Shown here piece by piece: positions 5,594 to 8,566 of a DNA stretch of 8,566 nt. Within the stretch, counting starts at the first letter, position 1, and the number at the start of each line of letters is the position of its first letter. The notes below the pieces were generated by a model, which searched no databases, was not told where the DNA came from, and was given only the letters and a program-made list of their open reading frames with translations. Origin of the DNA: UBA11524 sp964391995 (GTDB taxonomy: Bacteria; Bacillota; Clostridia; Christensenellales; Aristaeellaceae); NCBI GenBank assembly GCA_964391995.1, contig CAYMOM010000083.1:1-8566 (forward strand), given 5' to 3'. The position numbers were made by a program, and so were the translations under genes.

Positions 5594-6537
5594 TGGACAA
5601 GCGACCCCTGGGTAAAACCGGGCTTTCGGTCTTGCCCCTGGCCTTTGGCACGCTGACCATCAGCCCCATGCAAAGGAACTTCCCGCCGGAAAAGGGCGCG
5701 GAGCTTATTTTGTACGCCGCCTCCCGGGGGATCAACCTTTTCGACACCGCCCAGCTCTACGACACTTACGAGCCTTTGCGCCTGGCCCTGAAGCAGCGCC
5801 CCGATTTGCTGGTGTCCACCAAGTCCTACGCCTGGGACAGGCCCACCGCCCAGGAGGCTTTCGATGACGCCCGCCGCCGGCTGGACATGGATGTGATTCC
5901 CATCTTCCTCATGCACGAGCAGGAGGATATGCTGACCCTGAAGGGCCACCGGGAAGCCTTCGATTTCTACCTGGAGCAGAAGGCCAAAGGGTATATCCGG
6001 GCAGTTGGCTTTTCCACCCATCGTGTGGCGGCGGTGGATTATGCGCCCCGATACCCCGGGGTGGATGTGATTCACCCGCTGATCAACCGTACCGGCGTGG
6101 GCATTCCCGATGGTACCAGGGATGATATGGCGTCTGCTATTGCCCGTGCCCACAGCGCAGGCATCGGCATTTTCGCCATGAAGCCTTTGGGCGGCGGACA
6201 TTTGCTGAAAAGCCCCCGGGAAGCCTTCGACTACCTGAACGGCCTGCATTGCGTGGACGCTGTGTGCTGCGGCATGCAGAGCCGGGACGAGATTGACGTG
6301 AACCTGCGGCTGATGGAAGGCCTGGCGCCCGACCCGGAAGCGGCGCAGCGCACCCAGCAGGAACCCCGAAGGCTGATCATTCACGACTGGTGCCGCGGAT
6401 GCGGCAAATGCGTGGAGCGCTGCCGCCAGGGTGCCCTGTCCCTGCAGGAGGGCAAGTGCGTGTGCGACCAGGCAAGGTGCGTCCGCTGCGGCTATTGTGC
6501 CCCCGTGTGCGAGGAATTCTGCATCAAAGTTATATGA
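5590..6537 (+). CDS. Aldo/keto reductase with C-terminal 2[4Fe-4S] ferredoxin domain
   Basis: The 315-aa product has an aldo/keto reductase TIM barrel (about 1-245) with the full catalytic tetrad: Asp52, Tyr57, Lys78 (STK) and His109 (LMH). A C-terminal ferredoxin module follows with two CxxCxxCxxxC motifs, at 268/271/274/278 and 297/300/303/307. Extra cysteines are 290, 292 and 311. Such fusions occur in anaerobes and are thought to pass electrons between NAD(P)H or a substrate and ferredoxin clusters; the substrate cannot be told from sequence. The cysteine motifs lack the usual trailing proline. ATG 5590 overlaps the ireB stop as ATGA, and a second ATG at 5593 overlaps by one base. No strong ribosome binding site is present (only GGCAGG, 5575-5580), so translation is probably coupled to ireB. 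Confidence 0.9.
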   Translation: MMDKRPLGKTGLSVLPLAFGTLTISPMQRNFPPEKGAELILYAASRGINLFDTAQLYDTYEPLRLALKQRPDLLVSTKSYAWDRPTAQEAFDDARRRLDMDVIPIFLMHEQEDMLTLKGHREAFDFYLEQKAKGYIRAVGFSTHRVAAVDYAPRYPGVDVIHPLINRTGVGIPDGTRDDMASAIARAHSAGIGIFAMKPLGGGHLLKSPREAFDYLNGLHCVDAVCCGMQSRDEIDVNLRLMEGLAPDPEAAQRTQQEPRRLIIHDWCRGCGKCVERCRQGALSLQEGKCVCDQARCVRCGYCAPVCEEFCIKVI

Positions 6538-6543
6538 AATTTG

Positions 6544-6570
6544 CGGTCTGCGCGAAAAGCAGGCCGTTTT
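6544..6570 (+). terminator. Intrinsic terminator after the reductase gene
   Basis: CGGTCTGC (6544-6551) pairs with GCAGGCCG (6559-6566), eight bp with one G-U, across loop GCGAAAA, followed by TTTTC. The T-run is short, so strength may be moderate. It lies directly before the argS promoter. Confidence 0.7.
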
Positions 6571-6574
6571 CATA

Positions 6575-6604
6575 TTGCGAAACACCTTCCAATTATGGTA
6601 TGAT
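6575..6604 (+). promoter_or_regulatory. Promoter of argS
   Basis: -35 TTGCGA (6575-6580), an 18-bp spacer and -10 TATGAT (6599-6604) with TG one base upstream (extended -10). The predicted start is about 6610-6612, giving a 30-nt leader too short for a T-box, so no tRNA-sensing control is visible. Confidence 0.75.
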
Positions 6605-6640
6605 AGGCTGTGTACGACTGAAGAAGGAGCATGACACTGT

Positions 6641-8356
6641 ATGGATATGATGACCCGCATTGCTACCCTGACCGCCGAATGCCTTTCCTCCGCCTGGCCT
6701 GAGGCGGCAGATTTGCCCACTGCTGATGAGATCCGCGGCCTGCTGGCTGTGCCGCCGGACCGCAACATGGGCGATTATGCCTTCCCCGTGTTCCGCCTGG
6801 CCAAGAGCCTGCGCATGGCGCCGCCCAGGATTGCCCAGGCACTGTGCGAAGCCTGGAACCACGCCGATGTGGCCCGGGTGGAGCCTGTGAACGGCTACAT
6901 GAACTTTTTCCTGAACCGGGTGAACTTTGCCAGGGACACCCTGGACACCGTGCTGTCCATGGGCGAAAAATACGGTTCTTCCGACCTGGGCGCCGGCAAA
7001 ACCGTGTGCCTGGACTACTCCTCCATCAACATTGCCAAGCGCTTTGGCGTGGGCCACCTGTCCACCACCATGATCGGTCACTCCCTGAAGCGCATTCACG
7101 ATTTCCTGGGCTACAAGACCGTGGGCATCAACCACCTGGGGGACTGGGGCACCCAGTTCGGCAAGATGATTTACGCCTACAAAACCTGGGGCAGCAAGGG
7201 AGAAGTGGAGGAAAAGGGCATCACCGAAATGATGCGCCTCTATGTGAAATTCCACGAGGAAGCCGAGAAGGATCCCTCCCTGGACGATGAAGGCCGTGCC
7301 TGGTTCAAGAAAATCGAGGACAAGGACGAGGAAGCCATCGCCATCTGGAGCTGGTTCAAGGACATTACCCTCCGGGATGCGGAGCGGGTGTACAAGCTGC
7401 TGGGCGTGACGTTCGACTCCTACGCCGGTGAGAGCTTCTACAACGACAAGATGGACGTTATCATCGATGAGCTACGGGAGAAGAACCTGCTGACCATCTC
7501 CGAGGGTGCCTCCGTGGTTGACCTGGAGGAGGACAAAATGCCGCCCTGCATCATCCTCCGCTCCGATGGCGCTACCCTCTACGCCACCCGCGACCTGGCG
7601 GCGGCGGAGTATCGCCAGAACACCTATCACTTCGACAAGTGCCTGTATGTGGTGGCCTACCAACAGGATTTGCACTTCCGGCAAATCTTCCGCGTGCTGG
7701 AAAAGATGGGCAAGCCCTGGGCCAAGGACTGCGTGCACGTGTCCTTCGGCATGATTTCCTTTGAGGGTCAGGCGTTCTCCACCCGGAAAGGCCGCGTGGT
7801 CTACCTGGAGGATGTGCTGAACCAGGCCATGCAGAAGGCCCTGGACATCATCAACGAGAAATCCCCCAACCTGCCCAACAAGGAAGACGTTGCCCGCCAG
7901 GTGGGCATCGGTGCCGTGATTTACTCCGACCTGAGCAACGGACGCATCAAGGACATCGACTTCTCCTTCGAGCGGGCGCTGAACTTTGACGGCGAAACCG
8001 GCCCCTATGTGCAGTACACCCACGCCCGCTGCTGCTCCGTGCTGCGCAAGGCTGCGGAGCTTGACCTGGGCGAGATTAACTACGACGCGCTGGCAGACGA
8101 CGAGGCCCAGGCCCTGCTGCGCCTGCTGGGCCGCTTCCCGGACGTGGTGAAGGAAGCTGCCGAAAAGTACGAGCCTTCCATGGTCACCCGCGCCGTAACG
8201 GACATTGCCCAAGCGTACAACAAGTTCTACTACGAGCATCGCATCCTGGACGATGCCAACGCCGCAGCCGCCCGCGTGGCCCTGACCCGCGCCGCCAGGG
8301 ACGTGATCAAGACCGGCCTGTGGCTCATCGGCATTGAGGCTCCGGAACGGATGTAA
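6641..8356 (+). CDS. argS: Arginine-tRNA ligase (ArgRS)
   Basis: ArgRS is a class I synthetase that charges tRNA-Arg in the cytoplasm. The 571-aa product is full length. An N-terminal Add1-like domain (about 1-105, with GDYAFPVFRLAK near 45) precedes the Rossmann core. The core holds SSINIAKRFGVGHLSTTMIG, where the HIGH signature reads GVGH (136-139), then GINHLGDWGTQFGK. The KMSK-equivalent loop is STRKG (380-384). The helical anticodon-binding (DALR) domain starts near FDGETGPYVQYTHAR (449-463) and ends in GIEAPERM, typical for the family. Gly136 in place of the usual first His, and Arg134 where Pro is common, are worth noting. AGAAGGAG (6622-6629) is 11 bases before ATG 6641; the ATG at 6631 is out of frame. 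It has its own promoter and terminator, so is probably monocistronic. Confidence 0.96.
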   Translation: MDMMTRIATLTAECLSSAWPEAADLPTADEIRGLLAVPPDRNMGDYAFPVFRLAKSLRMAPPRIAQALCEAWNHADVARVEPVNGYMNFFLNRVNFARDTLDTVLSMGEKYGSSDLGAGKTVCLDYSSINIAKRFGVGHLSTTMIGHSLKRIHDFLGYKTVGINHLGDWGTQFGKMIYAYKTWGSKGEVEEKGITEMMRLYVKFHEEAEKDPSLDDEGRAWFKKIEDKDEEAIAIWSWFKDITLRDAERVYKLLGVTFDSYAGESFYNDKMDVIIDELREKNLLTISEGASVVDLEEDKMPPCIILRSDGATLYATRDLAAAEYRQNTYHFDKCLYVVAYQQDLHFRQIFRVLEKMGKPWAKDCVHVSFGMISFEGQAFSTRKGRVVYLEDVLNQAMQKALDIINEKSPNLPNKEDVARQVGIGAVIYSDLSNGRIKDIDFSFERALNFDGETGPYVQYTHARCCSVLRKAAELDLGEINYDALADDEAQALLRLLGRFPDVVKEAAEKYEPSMVTRAVTDIAQAYNKFYYEHRILDDANAAAARVALTRAARDVIKTGLWLIGIEAPERM

Positions 8357-8374
8357 GGTGCGTGTGTGTTGCGA

Positions 8375-8405
8375 GAGGGAGCCTTTTCTGAGAAAAGGCT
8401 CCCTC
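8375..8405. repeat. Perfect 14-bp hairpin without T-run (repeat-like element)
   Basis: GAGGGAGCCTTTTC (8375-8388), a TGA loop and GAAAAGGCTCCCTC (8392-8405): a perfect 14-bp inverted repeat. No T-run follows on either strand, so it is not a standard terminator. It starts 18 bases after the argS stop and is followed by a separate proper terminator. It resembles the short dyad elements scattered between genes in gut Clostridia, or a transcript-stabilising stem; this is from memory and not tested here. Confidence 0.6.
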
Positions 8406-8421
8406 AGCCCACCCACAAACC

Positions 8422-8452
8422 CTCGCCAGCGCAACTTCTGGCGAGATTTTTT
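8422..8452 (+). terminator. Intrinsic terminator of argS
   Basis: CTCGCCAG (8422-8429) pairs perfectly with CTGGCGAG (8438-8445) across an 8-nt loop, followed by A and six T (8447-8452). It is the first terminator with a U-tract after argS. Confidence 0.9.
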
Positions 8453-8538
8453 ATGCAAAAGCGGAAAAACCAAAAGGAAAAAGGGGTGCAGCCGTCGAAT
8501 ATATAAAGGGAAAAAGAAAACGAAAAGAGGAAAACGAG

Positions 8539-8566
8539 ATGCTGCGAGGCCGGAAAGAGCGGGAAC
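8539..8566 (+). CDS. Start of an unidentified gene, cut by the window edge
   Basis: ATG at 8539 opens a frame reading MLRGRKERE before the window ends. AGAGG (8526-8530) lies eight bases upstream, a reasonable ribosome binding site. The 86-base spacer from the argS terminator is purine-rich and holds an AT-rich TATATAAA at 8500-8507 but no matching TTGACA-like -35 box. Only nine residues are visible, so product and even reality are uncertain. Confidence 0.4.

Noticed and set aside
6605..6640. T-box or other aminoacylation-sensing leader for argS
   Set aside because: The leader from the predicted start is only about 30 nt, with no T-box sequence or antiterminator.

Overview
The window is high-GC bacterial chromosome. 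It reads like a Gram-positive Clostridia-type genome, probably a gut Oscillospiraceae/Ruminococcaceae-like or Christensenellales-like lineage. The support is strong AGGAGG-type ribosome binding sites, sigma-A style promoters with extended -10 elements, hairpin-plus-T terminators, an IreB (UPF0297) gene, a HelD-type RNA polymerase recycling ATPase, a clostridial-style ArgRS and an aldo/keto reductase with a C-terminal 2[4Fe-4S] module. This placement is inferred from gene content and signals, not from a database search. I see no transposase, phage gene or CRISPR array.

Layout, left to right. surE (nucleotidase) is followed by a hairpin terminator that works in both directions and is shared with a convergent tRNA-Leu(CAA) gene on the minus strand. 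The tRNA promoter lies back to back with a strong plus-strand promoter for helD, and a perfect inverted repeat sits between them. The helD leader (about 90 nt) holds three overlapping helices, the middle one terminator-like, which suggests attenuation. After the helD terminator comes a compact set: a 47-aa unknown protein, a double PRC-barrel protein that starts inside its stop codon (GTGA), a 41-aa single-span membrane peptide, an internal terminator, and an AI-2E/YrrI-type membrane protein. Next, from its own promoter, comes ireB, overlapped by ATGA with the aldo/keto reductase gene. A terminator and a new promoter then lead into argS. After argS there is a long perfect hairpin with no T-run, then a normal terminator, then a purine-rich spacer with the likely start of another gene at the right edge.

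How the genes relate. PRC-barrel (YrrD-like), AI-2E (YrrI-like) and ireB (YrzL) look like the remains of the Firmicutes yrr neighbourhood, recD2-yrrD-yrrI-alaS-ireB-ruvX-DUF1292 in Bacillus and many clostridia as I recall it. Here alaS is missing between the AI-2E gene and ireB, ruvX/DUF1292 is replaced by the reductase, and a different superfamily-1 ATPase (HelD) stands where RecD2 would be. The rest is housekeeping: tRNA, ArgRS and SurE. The points most worth a second look are the helD leader, the remodelled yrr cluster with two uncharacterised small proteins, the terminator touching the AI-2E ribosome binding site, the Gly-for-His change in the ArgRS HIGH motif, and the perfect hairpin after argS.
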